A stretch of 64,000 bases of DNA from Faecalicatena sp. Marseille-Q4148. GTDB lineage: Bacteria > Bacillota > Clostridia > Lachnospirales > Lachnospiraceae. Under the pieces are notes generated by a model that was given only the letters and a program-made list of their open reading frames with translations, ran no database searches and was not told where the DNA came from. The position numbers and the translations under genes are program-made. Positions 53,235 through 61,209 of this stretch are shown here, in pieces. Within the stretch, counting starts at the first letter, position 1. Each line of letters begins with the position of its first letter. Location of the stretch: NCBI GenBank assembly GCA_018228665.1, contig CP073692.1, positions 496,001-560,000 on the forward strand, given 5' to 3'.

Positions 53235-54302
53235 ATGACATTTTATCAGGAACTGCAATTGAACCAGGCGGGTTCAAAGCAACTTATCAAACAGGCAGAA
53301 GGCCGAAAGGAAAAAGGATATCATATTTTTGTCTATGGATGTAAGATATTATTGACGCTTATATTCTGCGTTGCATTTGTGACCGGATTTAGTATTCTCT
53401 TTGGAAGTGATAATAGTATTGTGGGAGTAGTGGTGCTGTTGAGTGTAATGGCATTTCGATTTGCAGATCTTGGAATTCACGCGCCTCATGCACTTAGTTC
53501 TTTGATGATGATATGGGGGATTATGACATTTGGACCGCGTCTGGCAAATGCAGGAAATCTTTTGACAGAGCTGCTTGTGAATAGTGTCTGTATTTTTGTA
53601 TTGATGCTGCTTGGATGTCATAATGTTGTAATGTTTAATCAATCCACATTGCTGCTTGGATATCTTCTGTTGTATGGATATGATGTGTCGGGAAGGAGTT
53701 ATCTGCTTAGGATTGGCGCAATGGCTGTGGGTGGCCTGATGACGGGAATCGTTTTTTACAAAAACCATAGAAATTGTACTTATAAAAGAAGTTTGCGTCA
53801 TATTTTTGAGGAATTTCATCTGAATTCTTCCCGCACAAGATGGCAGATTTGTGTGACACTTGGGGTTTCATCAATTATTTTTCTCTTTGGTCTTCTGAGA
53901 CTTCCGCGCGTGATGTGGGCTGCCATTGCGGTCATGTCTGTACTTGTGCTATTTCAGAAAGACATGAAAAAGAGGATACAGGGGAGAATCCCGGGAAATA
54001 TTTTAGGAGGCGTTACATTCCTCCTGTTATATATGATACTGCCGGAATGGATGTATGAATATATTGGGGTGCTGGGAGGAATCGGAGTCGGTCTGTCGGC
54101 AAGTTATGGATGGCAGGCGGTATTTAATTCCTGGGGTGCAATGTCAATCGCAATGACGTTCCTCGGTGTGGATGGAGCAATTTTTTTTCGGATTTTTCAT
54201 AATTTGTGCGGTGCGTTGTATGCACTTGGATTTTATAAATTATTTTCAACGATCATGGATAGAATTGTTCTGAAACAAGAATGTAAAACAGGATTGTCCT
54301 AA
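53235..54302 (+). CDS. FUSC-family membrane protein
   Basis: A 355-aa integral membrane protein with roughly ten hydrophobic segments in two similar halves. A central short cytoplasmic region (NHRNCTYKRSLRHIFEEFHLNSSRTRWQI, about 176-204) precedes the second half, which starts with VTLGVSSIIFLFGLLRLPRVMWAAIAVMSVL, a typical fusaric-acid-resistance/aromatic-acid-exporter pattern. The GxxxGRIxGNILGG-type stretch (RIQGRIPGNILGGV) after it supports the assignment. The transported compound is unknown. ATG 53235 has GGGAGGA upstream; an out-of-frame ATG at 53231 ends quickly. Confidence 0.8.
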   Translation: MTFYQELQLNQAGSKQLIKQAEGRKEKGYHIFVYGCKILLTLIFCVAFVTGFSILFGSDNSIVGVVVLLSVMAFRFADLGIHAPHALSSLMMIWGIMTFGPRLANAGNLLTELLVNSVCIFVLMLLGCHNVVMFNQSTLLLGYLLLYGYDVSGRSYLLRIGAMAVGGLMTGIVFYKNHRNCTYKRSLRHIFEEFHLNSSRTRWQICVTLGVSSIIFLFGLLRLPRVMWAAIAVMSVLVLFQKDMKKRIQGRIPGNILGGVTFLLLYMILPEWMYEYIGVLGGIGVGLSASYGWQAVFNSWGAMSIAMTFLGVDGAIFFRIFHNLCGALYALGFYKLFSTIMDRIVLKQECKTGLS

Positions 54303-54322
54303 AATCTGAATCGCAGTATAAT
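54294..54322 (+). promoter_or_regulatory. Promoter of the DnaQ-like gene inside the 3' end of the FUSC gene
   Basis: TTGTCC (54294-54299), 17 nt, TATAAT (54317-54322). The leader then has a 7-bp hairpin, CTGCTGC/GCAGCAG (54333-54356). Confidence 0.65.
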
Positions 54323-54371
54323 GGGAGAAAAGCTGCTGCACTTTGTTAAGCAGCAGAAAGGGGGATTTCGC

Positions 54372-55073
54372 TTGTTAAAGACGTATGTGGCATTTGACCT
54401 GGAGACAACAGGGCTGAGTGAAACAAAAGACCATATTATTGAAATTGGCGCGCTGAAAGTTATTGATGGAAAAGTACAGGAACGTTTTTCGCAATTTGTG
54501 AAGCCGCCGGAGCCTATTTCTCCATTGATTACAAATCTGACAGGAATTACGAATGAGATGGTGGCAAATGCAAGACCGACAGAAGAAATTATAGCGGCCT
54601 TTATGAAGTTCTGTGGGGAAAATGTGCTGATAGGACATAATATTATGTTTGACTATAAATTTATGAAAATCTATGCAAAGGAATACGGCCATAGATTTGA
54701 ACATTCCGGAATTGATACGCTGAAGATTGCGAGAAAGGTACATAAAGATCTGGAGTCAAAAAGCCTCGGAGCATTATGTGAACACTATCAGATTGAGAAT
54801 CAGGCTGCGCACAGAGCCTATCATGACGCATTGGCAACAGCAAAGTTATATCACTGTCTTGGACATTATTTTCAAGAGAAAGAGCCGAAATTATTTGAAC
54901 CGCAGCCATTGTTTTATCGACCGAAGAAGGAACAGCGTATTACATGGAAGCAGAAGGAATATTTGCAGAAGCTTTCCGGATGGTATGGGATAGAACTTTC
55001 GGAAGATTTGGAAATGATGTCGAGAGGAGATGCTTCCAGGCTGATTGATACCATTTTAAAACAATATTCATAA
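54372..55073 (+). CDS. DnaQ-type 3'-5' exonuclease (PolC/epsilon-like)
   Basis: A 233-aa DEDD exonuclease: VAFDLETTGLSETKDHIIEIGALKV (ExoI, Asp-x-Glu), LIGHNIMFDYKFM (ExoII) and HRAYHDALATAKLY (ExoIII, His-x4-Asp). A short C-terminal SAP-like helical tail follows (TWKQKEYLQKLSGWYGIELSEDLEMMSRGDASRLIDTI). The start is taken as TTG 54372, which has AAAGGGGG just before it. The in-frame ATG at 54321 lies inside the -10 hexamer and cannot be in the mRNA from that promoter. Likely role: repair or proofreading accessory exonuclease. Confidence 0.83.
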   Translation: MLKTYVAFDLETTGLSETKDHIIEIGALKVIDGKVQERFSQFVKPPEPISPLITNLTGITNEMVANARPTEEIIAAFMKFCGENVLIGHNIMFDYKFMKIYAKEYGHRFEHSGIDTLKIARKVHKDLESKSLGALCEHYQIENQAAHRAYHDALATAKLYHCLGHYFQEKEPKLFEPQPLFYRPKKEQRITWKQKEYLQKLSGWYGIELSEDLEMMSRGDASRLIDTILKQYS

Positions 55074-55088
55074 AAGGAAGGAGAAAAA

Positions 55089-55706
55089 ATGACACAGAAA
55101 GAACGTATGCTTTCGGGGATGATTTATAATCCAAATGATGAGGAAATTATGGAAGAACAATTTCCGTATCTGGATATGCTCGGAGAATTTAATTCATTAC
55201 CGTCAAGCGCAGTAAAAGAGCGAGAAGAACTGATGAAGAAGATGTTTGCGTCCTGCGGTACAGATTGTTATATCCAGCCGCCGTTTTATGCAAACTGGAG
55301 TGGACATCATGTCCATATCGGAGATTTATTTTATGCAAATTTTAATTTAACAATTGTAGACGATGGAGAAGTATTTATTGGAGATCATGTTATGATTGGA
55401 CCGAATGTTACGATTGCAACAGCAGCACATCCGGTAGAACCTTCTCTGAGAAAGAAAGCATTGCAGTTTAACTGTCCGGTACATATTGGGAACAATGTAT
55501 GGATTGGCGCTAATGCAGTGATTCTTCCGGGAGTTACCATTGGAGATAATACTGTAATCGGCGCCGGAAGTGTTGTGACAAAAGATATTCCGGCAAATGT
55601 TGTCGCTGTCGGAAACCCTTGCCGGGTACTGCGCGAAATCGGAGATAAGGACAGAGAATATTATTTTCGTGACAAACGAATTGATGAAGAAGCCTGGAGT
55701 TTGTAA
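55089..55706 (+). CDS. Sugar O-acetyltransferase (maltose/galactoside type)
   Basis: A 205-aa left-handed beta-helix acetyltransferase. An N-terminal Mac domain (TQKERMLSGMIYNPNDEEIMEEQ) is followed by hexapeptide repeats (HVHIGDLFYANFNLTIVDDGEVFIGDHVMIGPNVTIATAAHPVEP, with the catalytic His, then HIGNNVWIGANAVILPGVTIGDNTVIGAGSVVTKDIPANVVAVGNPCRVLREI). It transfers acetyl from acetyl-CoA to a sugar hydroxyl, probably for sugar detoxification. AAGGAAGGAG precedes the ATG. Confidence 0.92.
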   Translation: MTQKERMLSGMIYNPNDEEIMEEQFPYLDMLGEFNSLPSSAVKEREELMKKMFASCGTDCYIQPPFYANWSGHHVHIGDLFYANFNLTIVDDGEVFIGDHVMIGPNVTIATAAHPVEPSLRKKALQFNCPVHIGNNVWIGANAVILPGVTIGDNTVIGAGSVVTKDIPANVVAVGNPCRVLREIGDKDREYYFRDKRIDEEAWSL

Positions 55707-55765
55707 TTGTAAGAAGACAGATTGTTGTCTTCTGCAAGGAAAGGCTCCGGGAAAAGGAGAAGAAA

Positions 55766-56548
55766 ATGAAAATCATTATTTCACCTGCAAAACAAATGAA
55801 GACGGCAAATGATTTTATGAAAGCCAGATCATTGCCGCCGCTTCTGGATAAGACGGAACAGATACTTGCCCGGATGCGGGAATTTGACCGAGCCGGACTC
55901 AAAGAGCTGTTTCGCGCAAATGACCGCATTACAGAGGAGAACTATATACGTTATCAGAACATGGATTTAAGAAACGGGTTATCTCCGGCCGTGCTGACCT
56001 ATCAGGGGCTGGCATTTTCTAATATGGCACCGCAGATTTTTACAAAAGAGCAGTGGGAGTATGTTCAAAAACATTTGAAAATTTTAAGTGGATTTTACGG
56101 TATATTAAATGCGGCAGATGGTGTTGTTCCATATCGCCTGGAAATGCAGACGAAACTGGAAGTCAATGGGAAACAAGATTTGTACGAGTTTTGGGGAGAA
56201 GATATCTATCGTGTTTTGGCGGAAGAAATTCATGAAGAGGCAAAGCAGGAAAAACGTTCGGAAGATCCTGCAGTTATTTTAAATCTTGCGTCAAAAGAAT
56301 ACAGCCGTGCGATTGCTCCGTATGTGGAGAAAGATATTTCCTTCGTCACATGCACTTTTGGAGAAGAAGTGGACGGAGTGATAAAAGTAAAGGGAACTTT
56401 TGCCAAAATGGCTCGTGGTCAGATGTGTGCCTGGCTTGCAGCGAATCAGATTGACACACTGGAAGGTGTGAAAAAATTTCAGGAATCCGGATATCAGTAT
56501 GCAGAAGCGTATTCTTCATCAAAAGAACTTGTTTTTTTGAAATCATAG
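55766..56548 (+). CDS. yaaA: Peroxide stress protein YaaA
   Basis: A 260-aa DUF328/UPF0246 protein: MKIIISPAKQMK at the start, PAVLTYQGLAFSNM, LKILSGFYGILNAADGVVPYRLEM, LNLASKEYSRAI, and a C-terminal GTFAKMARGQMCAWLAANQ. In E. coli YaaA lowers intracellular iron under H2O2 stress; in this anaerobe a DNA/iron protection role is inferred. AAAAGGAG precedes the ATG, and a terminator follows the stop. Confidence 0.92.
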   Translation: MKIIISPAKQMKTANDFMKARSLPPLLDKTEQILARMREFDRAGLKELFRANDRITEENYIRYQNMDLRNGLSPAVLTYQGLAFSNMAPQIFTKEQWEYVQKHLKILSGFYGILNAADGVVPYRLEMQTKLEVNGKQDLYEFWGEDIYRVLAEEIHEEAKQEKRSEDPAVILNLASKEYSRAIAPYVEKDISFVTCTFGEEVDGVIKVKGTFAKMARGQMCAWLAANQIDTLEGVKKFQESGYQYAEAYSSSKELVFLKS

Positions 56549-56549
56549 A

Positions 56550-56574
56550 AAAGGGCATCGGATGCCCTTTTTTT
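56550..56574 (+). terminator. Terminator of yaaA
   Basis: AAAGGGCAT and ATGCCCTTT form a 9-bp stem with loop CGG, followed by a T run. Confidence 0.88.
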
Positions 56575-56625
56575 GTGGACGATTTTACCATAAGATAAAT
56601 TTATATAATTATCATTTATTATAAT

Positions 56626-56654
56626 TTTACAAAATGATAAAACTATCATATAGT
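56626..56654 (+). promoter_or_regulatory. Promoter of the flavoprotein-yeiH operon with palindromic operator in its spacer
   Basis: TTTACA (56626-56631), 17 nt, TATAGT (56649-56654). ATGATA-AAAC-TATCAT (56634-56649), a perfect inverted repeat, fills the spacer. Fifteen of its bases recur at 60129-60143 before the SatD gene. Confidence 0.65.
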
Positions 56655-56715
56655 ATTCGTGTAAGGAAAAACTATGAATGAAAGAAATGCAATATCGTTT
56701 AAGGAGGAGTTTACT

Positions 56716-57615
56716 ATGTATGATGTAATTATTATCGGAGCAGGACCGGCAGGAATCAGTGCGGGAATTTACGCAGTCAGCCGTGGGATGAAAACAGCAA
56801 TTATTGAAAAAAACGAAGTGGGTGGACTGATTGGAAAGGTTTCGACTGTAACACATTATACAGCAGTTGTAGAGAATGAAACGGGAAAAACATTTGCAGA
56901 CCGTATGAGATGCCAGGCAGAAGACGCAGGTGTGGAGATTATAAAAGCAGAAGTGACAGAAGTACATTTAAAAGAAGCAAAGAAAGTAATTGTAACAGAC
57001 TCCGGCACCTATACAGCCGAAAAAGTAATTCTTGCGAATGGAACTTCACCGCGCAAACTGGGAATACCGGGAGAACAGGAACTTGCCGGAAGAGGAATGG
57101 CGTTAAACGCAGCCAAGCATGGCGCGCAGTATGTTGGAAAACATGTCTATGTAGTGGGCGGAGCAGATGGAGCGATAAAAGAAGCGCTGTATCTTTCTAA
57201 ATATGCAGCGAAAGTGACAATCATTCATTTTGAAGAGCAGTTGGGATGTATTGCAGAATTTCGCAACAAAGTAAATCAAACACCGAATATGGAACTTAGG
57301 CTTCATTCAAGACTTCACGGAGTCTATGGTGTAGATCAGGTAGAATCGCTGGAAATTGCCGATGAACGGACAGGAGCTGTGGAAACAATCGAAGATCCGG
57401 GGTGTGGTATCTTTGTCTATGCAGGAACAGTCCCGAATACAGAGCTATATCAGGAACTTACTCTGGAAAATGGATTTATTCCGGTAAATGAAACTATGGA
57501 AACAGAACTTGCCGGTGTCTATGCAGTTGGTGATATTCGTGTAAAACAGGTAAGACAAGTTTCAACTGCAGTGGCAGATGGTACGATTGCAGCCATCCAT
57601 GCGGCGCAGCATTAG
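56716..57615 (+). CDS. Thioredoxin-reductase-like FAD/NAD(P) oxidoreductase lacking the CxxC motif
   Basis: A 299-aa two-domain flavoprotein with FAD motif VIIIGAGPAGISAGIYA (4-20), NAD(P) motif VYVVGGADGAIKEALYLSKY (about 144-163) and C-terminal VYAVGDIRVKQVRQVSTAVADG. In thioredoxin reductase the sequence just before the NADPH motif holds the redox pair CATC; here it reads ALNAAKHGAQY, with no cysteine pair. It therefore cannot reduce a thioredoxin by the standard route. It may be a ferredoxin- or substrate-linked reductase. ATG 56716 follows AAGGAGGAG. A YeiH permease gene begins 13 bp after its stop. Confidence 0.85.
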   Translation: MYDVIIIGAGPAGISAGIYAVSRGMKTAIIEKNEVGGLIGKVSTVTHYTAVVENETGKTFADRMRCQAEDAGVEIIKAEVTEVHLKEAKKVIVTDSGTYTAEKVILANGTSPRKLGIPGEQELAGRGMALNAAKHGAQYVGKHVYVVGGADGAIKEALYLSKYAAKVTIIHFEEQLGCIAEFRNKVNQTPNMELRLHSRLHGVYGVDQVESLEIADERTGAVETIEDPGCGIFVYAGTVPNTELYQELTLENGFIPVNETMETELAGVYAVGDIRVKQVRQVSTAVADGTIAAIHAAQH

Positions 57616-57628
57616 GGAGGCAGTATCT

Positions 57629-58660
57629 ATGAATACAATGAGACAAAGCTGGAAAGGTGTATTGCTGTGTGCTGCATTGGCAGTTCCATCTTTCCTGTTG
57701 GGAAAACAGTTTCCGATCATTGGGGGACCGGTGTTTGCGATTTTAATCGGAATGGCGCTGGCGCCAATGATAAAGAAAAAAGAGACGTTTGCTCCGGGAA
57801 TTAAATTTACTTCAAAAAAAATACTTCAATATGCAGTTATCCTGCTCGGATTTGGTATGAATCTGGAGGTGGTTTTGGAAACCGGGAAACAGTCATTGCC
57901 GATTATTCTTTGTACAATCGGAACATCCCTCATAATCGCATATATACTTCATCGGGCAATGCATATCCCCGGAAATATTTCTACGTTAGTAGGAGTAGGT
58001 TCTTCCATTTGCGGAGGCTCAGCTATTGCAGCAACAGCTCCGGTCATTGATGCAGATGATGAAGAAGTGGCGCAGGCAATTTCGGTTATTTTTTTGTTTA
58101 ATATTCTTGCGGCTTTAATTTTTCCGGCGTTAGGAGGTGCGCTTGGATTCTCCACAACATCGGGAGAAGCATTCGGAATCTTTGCGGGAACGGCAGTCAA
58201 TGATACATCCTCTGTTACGGCAGCAGCTTCCACCTGGGACAGCATATACCATTTGGGGAGTCAGACACTTGACAAAGCAGTAACGGTAAAACTGACACGG
58301 ACACTTGCAATTATTCCGATTACATTAGTGCTTGCCTTTTTGCGGACAAAAAGGCAAGAAGGAACAGACGGAGAGAAAGTATCTTTAAAAAGTGTATTTC
58401 CGTTTTTTATCTTGTTTTTTATCGGCGCAAGTATTATTACGACAGCGGCGACTGCGATGGGAGTCCCGGCGGAAATGTTTGTACCTTTGAAAGAACTGTC
58501 AAAATTCTTTATTATTATGGCAATGGGAGCCATTGGATTCCATACAGATGTAGTAAAGCTTATCAAAAGTGGCGGAAAGCCGATTTTCATGGGACTTTGC
58601 TGTTGGATCGGAATCACGATTGTTTCTCTTGTAATGCAGCATGCGATGCATCTTTGGTAA
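57629..58660 (+). CDS. YeiH family putative sulfate/sulfite exporter
   Basis: A 343-aa membrane protein with about ten helices (UPF0324/Cons_hypoth698). Typical parts are LGKQFPIIGGPVFAILIGM, VILLGFGMNLEVVLETG, VGVGSSICGGSAIAATAPVIDADDEEVAQAISVIFLFNILAALIFPALG, GTAVNDTSSVTAAAS and FFIIMAMGAIGFHTDVVKLIKSGGKP. Members are annotated as putative sulfate exporters; direct evidence is limited. ATG 57629 follows GGGAGG. The close spacing to the flavoprotein gene suggests a redox link to its substrate. Confidence 0.85.
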   Translation: MNTMRQSWKGVLLCAALAVPSFLLGKQFPIIGGPVFAILIGMALAPMIKKKETFAPGIKFTSKKILQYAVILLGFGMNLEVVLETGKQSLPIILCTIGTSLIIAYILHRAMHIPGNISTLVGVGSSICGGSAIAATAPVIDADDEEVAQAISVIFLFNILAALIFPALGGALGFSTTSGEAFGIFAGTAVNDTSSVTAAASTWDSIYHLGSQTLDKAVTVKLTRTLAIIPITLVLAFLRTKRQEGTDGEKVSLKSVFPFFILFFIGASIITTAATAMGVPAEMFVPLKELSKFFIIMAMGAIGFHTDVVKLIKSGGKPIFMGLCCWIGITIVSLVMQHAMHLW

Positions 58661-58691
58661 AATTCTTATAACGAATCAGATAAATTTATTG

Positions 58692-58760
58692 AAATTGCTC
58701 TTCTGAAATGCTAAATTAATTCCAGGTGAACTTTTAGCAAAAATCAGAAGAGCAATTTTA
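58692..58760 (+). terminator. Terminator of the flavoprotein-yeiH operon
   Basis: AAATTGCTCTTCTGA (58692-58706) pairs with TCAGAAGAGCAATTT (58744-58758), with an inner TGCTAAA/TTTAGCA stem. Confidence 0.8.
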
Positions 58761-58790
58761 TAATTTGTGGAAAAAGATGGAGGAATGAGA

Positions 58791-59411
58791 ATGAAAGATA
58801 TTATTTTTGACGTGGATGGAACTTTATGGGATACAACGGATGTCGTAGCAAAGGCATGGAATCAGGCAGTCGCATCGGCGGGAATGGAAGCAAACCATAT
58901 TACAGGCGAGATTTTGAAGCGGGAGTTTGGGAAACCGATGAATGTAATTGCAGAGGATCTGTTTCCGGAACTTACTCAGGAAGAGCGGGAAAGAATTATG
59001 GAATTCTGCTGCGAATATGAACACAGTTATCTGGAGGCATGTGAAGAAGATCTGTGCTATGAAGGAATGCGAGACACATTTATTACGTTATCCGGGAAAT
59101 GCCGCGTTTGTATTGTAAGTAATTGCCAGTCCGGATATATTGAGCAGTTCCTGAGAAAGACAGATCTGGAGGCTTATGTAACAGATATTGAATGTTACGG
59201 AAATACAAAAAAGAGTAAAGGAATGAATATTAAGGCAGTCGTAGAACGGAATCAGCTGACGGATCCGGTGTATGTGGGAGATACTGCCGGAGACTGTGAA
59301 GCTTCCGGAGAAGCGGGAGTTCCATTTATATTTGCAGCCTATGGATTTGGAGCTGTTTCCGGAACAGAAAAAATTGATCACATTGCAGACCTTTTAAAAT
59401 TTATAGAATAA
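58791..59411 (+). CDS. HAD family hydrolase (phosphoglycolate phosphatase-like)
   Basis: A 206-aa HAD phosphatase: motif I FDVDGTLWDTT (6-16), motif II IVSNCQSGY (about 112-120), a conserved Lys in KKSKGMNI, and motif III YVGDTAGDCEASGEAGVPFIFAAYGFG. The helical cap between motifs I and II is that of the Gph/PGP subclass. The substrate is unknown. ATG 58791 is best spaced after GATGGAGGA. Confidence 0.87.
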   Translation: MKDIIFDVDGTLWDTTDVVAKAWNQAVASAGMEANHITGEILKREFGKPMNVIAEDLFPELTQEERERIMEFCCEYEHSYLEACEEDLCYEGMRDTFITLSGKCRVCIVSNCQSGYIEQFLRKTDLEAYVTDIECYGNTKKSKGMNIKAVVERNQLTDPVYVGDTAGDCEASGEAGVPFIFAAYGFGAVSGTEKIDHIADLLKFIE

Positions 59412-59456
59412 TGATAAGAAATCAGCTGAAAGATTTTTGGAATGAGGTGGAAAAAA

Positions 59457-60044
59457 TTGCATCTGGCAGAATGGAAAGCAAAAGAGCGAAAAAGGTATTT
59501 GCATTTGCGAGATACATTATCTAAGGACGAGAGAAAGAAGAAGAGTAAACAGATCTGCCAGACACTTTGCGGGTTGGAAGAATATCGTCAGGCGGTTGAT
59601 ATTTTCTGTTATGTGAGCTTTCGGTCGGAGGTAGAGACGATAGCGTTGATTGACAAAATTTTACTGGAGCAAAAGCATTTATATGTTCCGAGAGTATTTG
59701 GCAGAGAGATGCGTTTTTTTGAGATCCATTCCCGCGCGGACTTGATATCAGGAACGTTTGGGATTTTGGAGCCGGTTTTACGTCAGGGAATTGTGGAAGC
59801 ATCGCCTTCGGAAGAGAGTCTAATGATTTTGCCCGGAGTAGCGTTTGACGCGGATGGGAGAAGACTCGGTTATGGAGGAGGTTACTATGACCGATATTTG
59901 GAACACGTTCCAGGCTGCAGGCGTGTGGGGCTGGCGTATGCATGTCAGATTGCAGATGTGCTTCCACAGGAAGTATCTGATATTGCGGCAGACATGGTTA
60001 TCACAGAAAAACAAATCTACAAAAAGTCTATTAAAAATAGTTGA
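59457..60044 (+). CDS. 5-formyltetrahydrofolate cyclo-ligase
   Basis: A 195-aa (from TTG) MTHFS family enzyme. The N-terminal basic region is EWKAKERKRYLHLRDTLSKDERKKKSKQIC, the ATP/folate region CYVSFRSEVETIALIDKIL, then ILPGVAFDADGRRLGYGGGYYDRYLE, the family signature. It converts 5-formyl-THF to 5,10-methenyl-THF with ATP, complementing folD in this window. TTG 59457 is preferred because GAGGTGG (59444-59450) lies at good spacing. An in-frame ATG at 59442 is the alternative but has no ribosome site. Confidence 0.85.
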   Translation: MHLAEWKAKERKRYLHLRDTLSKDERKKKSKQICQTLCGLEEYRQAVDIFCYVSFRSEVETIALIDKILLEQKHLYVPRVFGREMRFFEIHSRADLISGTFGILEPVLRQGIVEASPSEESLMILPGVAFDADGRRLGYGGGYYDRYLEHVPGCRRVGLAYACQIADVLPQEVSDIAADMVITEKQIYKKSIKNS

Positions 60045-60105
60045 CTAAAATTCTGCTGAATGAATGGAAAAACGGGCAAATTATAAATATGTAAATAATT
60101 TTTGG

Positions 60106-60143
60106 TTGACTTTTTGGACTCTGGTGGTATGATAAAACTATCA
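60106..60143 (+). promoter_or_regulatory. Promoter of the SatD gene with the shared ATGATAAAACTATCA palindrome
   Basis: TTGACT (60106-60111), 16 nt, TATGAT (60128-60133). ATGATAAAACTATCA (60129-60143) starts in the -10 and covers the start site. It is identical to 15 bases at 56634-56648. Confidence 0.6.
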
Positions 60144-60161
60144 GAGAAAAGGGGGCATTTT

Positions 60162-60815
60162 ATGTATTATGCGGTAATAGGAGAAATGCTGTTTTCGGAA
60201 AAATCAGATGATCAGGAGAAGATTCGGGAAGACCTTATGCGCACGTTGGAGTATATTAATACCTACTATAAGGAAGATATCGCATCAGATCTGATACCAA
60301 CGGAAGAAGGAAAGTTTTGTGGATTTTTTTATACGGGCAGACATGTCTTAGAGATTCTTGATATTATTCAATTTCGATTTCGAAAAATACCGGTAAGATT
60401 TGGTGTTGGGATTGGAGAGATGCTCACAGCTCTTTTGCCATCCGGGGGAAATGCTGCGGGACCGGCTTATGAATATGCAAAGAAAGCCCTCAACAGTCTG
60501 CAGCATGAGAATGACTATCAAGTATCAAGGATCCTTGTAATGGCAGATACACATGAAGATCAACTTTCTTTTTTGAATGAAAGTCTTCATATGTGTGATT
60601 TTGTACAGCAGCGTTGGAAATCGCTTCAAAGTATGATTATGGAGATTACGATTTTAAAAACAGGATATGAAGAGCCGCCGAAACAAACAGAACTGGCAGA
60701 GATTTTCAAGACATCCAAGCAGAATATTAACCGGGCCGTACGCGGAATGGGATATCATCAGTATATTCGTACAAAGCGGGAGATGCAGAAACTTTTTTGT
60801 CGATATTGGGGCTGA
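60162..60815 (+). CDS. SatD family protein with C-terminal helix-turn-helix
   Basis: A 217-aa SatD-family protein. The N-terminal alpha/beta part (YYAVIGEMLFSEKSDDQEKIREDLMRTL, then FRKIPVRFGVGIGEMLTALL, GPAYEYAKKALNSLQ) resembles a nucleotide-cyclase-like fold. The C-terminal part has a clear HTH, PPKQTELAEIFKTSKQNINRAVRGMGYHQYI (about 170-200). The family was named in Streptococcus for acid tolerance, but its biochemistry is unknown. No satE-like neighbour is present. ATG 60162 follows AAGGGGG. The DNA-binding end makes it a candidate for binding the palindrome in its own promoter. Confidence 0.8.
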   Translation: MYYAVIGEMLFSEKSDDQEKIREDLMRTLEYINTYYKEDIASDLIPTEEGKFCGFFYTGRHVLEILDIIQFRFRKIPVRFGVGIGEMLTALLPSGGNAAGPAYEYAKKALNSLQHENDYQVSRILVMADTHEDQLSFLNESLHMCDFVQQRWKSLQSMIMEITILKTGYEEPPKQTELAEIFKTSKQNINRAVRGMGYHQYIRTKREMQKLFCRYWG

Positions 60816-60835
60816 TTAGAAATCTAATCAGTTTT
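60812..60835 (+). terminator. Terminator of the SatD gene
   Basis: CTGATTAGA and TCTAATCAG form a stem overlapping the stop codon, followed by TTTT. A second hairpin (60851-60890) follows. Confidence 0.7.
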
Positions 60836-60850
60836 GAATCATAATTGAAA

Positions 60851-60890
60851 ATGCCATACATATACTACAGTAAAAGTATAGGTATGGCAT
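60851..60890 (+). promoter_or_regulatory. 16-bp hairpin abutting the yqfC start
   Basis: ATGCCATACATATACT (60851-60866) and AGTATAGGTATGGCAT (60875-60890) pair at 15 of 16 positions around an 8-nt loop, followed by TTTCTT. Its foot ends 5 nt before the ATG at 60896. It could be a second satD terminator, or it could hide the yqfC ribosome site. Confidence 0.75.
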
Positions 60891-60895
60891 TTCTT

Positions 60896-61192
60896 ATGAG
60901 TGAGACACATAACCAGGAAAAAAATCTTCGAAGAGCGAGGATGGCAGATGCCGTAAATATGCCGAAAGATGTGGTGCTTGGAGTTCCGATTGTTACCATG
61001 CTTGGACAGATAGAACTTCATATTGAGAATTATGGCGGCTTATTAGAGTATACAGATGTATTGATTCGCATCCGTACAAAAGCCGGTCAGATTAAAGTGA
61101 CAGGTGAAGGAATGCAGATAGATTTTTTTACGAATGATGAAATGAAAGTAAGCGGACGTATTAAAAGTATTGAATACCCGCCGCTGTCTTAA
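60896..61192 (+). CDS. yqfC: Sporulation protein YqfC (YabP/YqfC family)
   Basis: A 98-aa protein: MPKDVVLGVPIVTMLGQIELHIENYGGLLEYTDVLIRIRTKAGQIKVTGEGM is the YabP/YqfC fold, close to the B. subtilis YqfC length (93 aa). It is followed by yqfD, phoH and ybeY, the conserved spore-former order. ATG 60896 is taken because upstream in-frame starts (60884, 60845) lie within or before a 16-bp hairpin. No good Shine-Dalgarno site is seen, so the start is uncertain. Confidence 0.82.
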   Translation: MSETHNQEKNLRRARMADAVNMPKDVVLGVPIVTMLGQIELHIENYGGLLEYTDVLIRIRTKAGQIKVTGEGMQIDFFTNDEMKVSGRIKSIEYPPLS

Positions 61193-61209
61193 TGCCGGAA
61201 AGGAGTTTC

